Assembly (NCBI RefSeq): GCF_014191725.1
Contig: NZ_JACHWZ010000019.1
Span: 37,873-101,872 of the forward strand
Reading direction: 5' to 3'
DNA from: Microbulbifer rhizosphaerae
GTDB lineage: Bacteria; Pseudomonadota; Gammaproteobacteria; Pseudomonadales; Cellvibrionaceae
DNA: 64,000 nt
Below, in pieces: positions 63,791 to 64,000 of this stretch. Both the position numbers and the translations under genes were made by a program. How positions within the stretch are numbered: the first letter of the stretch is position 1; every line of letters starts with the position of its first letter. A model generated the notes under the pieces. It had not been told where the DNA came from and did no database searches. It saw only the letters and a list, made by a program, of their open reading frames with translations.

Positions 63791-64000
63791 TGCTACTCCA
63801 CTTAGTGCGCTTTTTGGGCGCGAGTCTTTACCGGGGCTGCATTCTACTGGAAAACCCCGCAGCTCCCATCCTGCGATATCAAATTGTAGGAGCGGCCGCG
63901 GGCCCCCAGGTTGTAGAACCAACTTAGAGGCCCCCAGGGGCGACGCCCAACCGTTAGGCCCCCGTTATGCGTGCCCATTTGTTAGGGACCCAACACACCA
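63791..64000. other. Intergenic end of window
   Basis: No gene is seen. GTAGGAGCGGCCGCGGGCC at 63886-63904 resembles the start of a common proteobacterial intergenic repeat, followed by several GGCCCCC-type segments (63900-63963) that may form a further palindromic element cut by the window edge. Confidence 0.4.

Overview
The window is GC-rich DNA from a Gram-negative, probably marine, polysaccharide-degrading gammaproteobacterium of the Cellvibrionales type (Microbulbifer or a relative). This is inferred from gene content: TonB-dependent receptor, lipoproteins, DUF3549, YqcC, DinG, many secreted CBM enzymes. No rRNA or tRNA gene was seen.

Layout. (1) 1-17 kb is mostly housekeeping: a truncated choice-of-anchor-B protein, a MASE1-GGDEF-EAL protein, a hybrid histidine kinase, an acyl-CoA desaturase, a RimK-like ligase / inactive transglutaminase / retropepsin operon, YqcC, DinG, an acyltransferase, NhaC and a DUF3549 protein. 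Between the kinase and the desaturase lies a strong sigma-54 promoter followed by a roughly 125-nt structured RNA with a perfect intrinsic terminator. (2) 17-18 kb holds a small lipoprotein gene and two palindromic MITE-like elements, then pgi. (3) 19.4-57.4 kb is a large locus for pectic galactan and rhamnogalacturonan-I. Its minus-strand arm carries a GH53 galactanase, a GH2 pseudogene, a tryptophan-halogenase-like flavoprotein, an alpha/beta hydrolase and a TonB-dependent receptor. The plus-strand array has five intact secreted enzymes (GH53, GH53, CE12-type esterase, PL9, PL11) plus a CE1-like esterase. All six share nearly the same signal peptide and twin-CBM cassette. A GH35 beta-galactosidase sits inside the array, and a seventh copy of the cassette is fused out of frame to a truncated GH5. 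A FkbO/Hyg5-like protein and a haem-motif/beta-propeller/TPR lipoprotein are inserted in the array. The array is followed by a GH2 lipoprotein and an operon for galactonate breakdown (IlvD/Edd-type dehydratase, DgoK, DgoA) and an SSS sugar symporter. (4) 57.4-64 kb has a MITE, MarC, a slipin/NfeD pair, an LTA-synthase-like sulfatase-fold protein and PyrB.

How it fits together (inference). The secreted lyases, esterases and galactanases cut RG-I and its galactan side chains. The TonB receptor brings in oligomers, GH35 and GH2 release galactose, and the SSS symporter imports it. Galactonate made from it would be dehydrated, phosphorylated and cleaved to pyruvate and glyceraldehyde-3-phosphate (De Ley-Doudoroff route). 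The first two enzymes, galactose dehydrogenase and lactonase, are not in the window, and neither is a dedicated transcription factor.

The locus shows strong signs of recent module shuffling. These include a duplicated 440-bp leader plus GH53, remnants of a receptor and a symporter, a vestigial start cassette, an internally deleted GH2 and a cassette-GH5 chimera.
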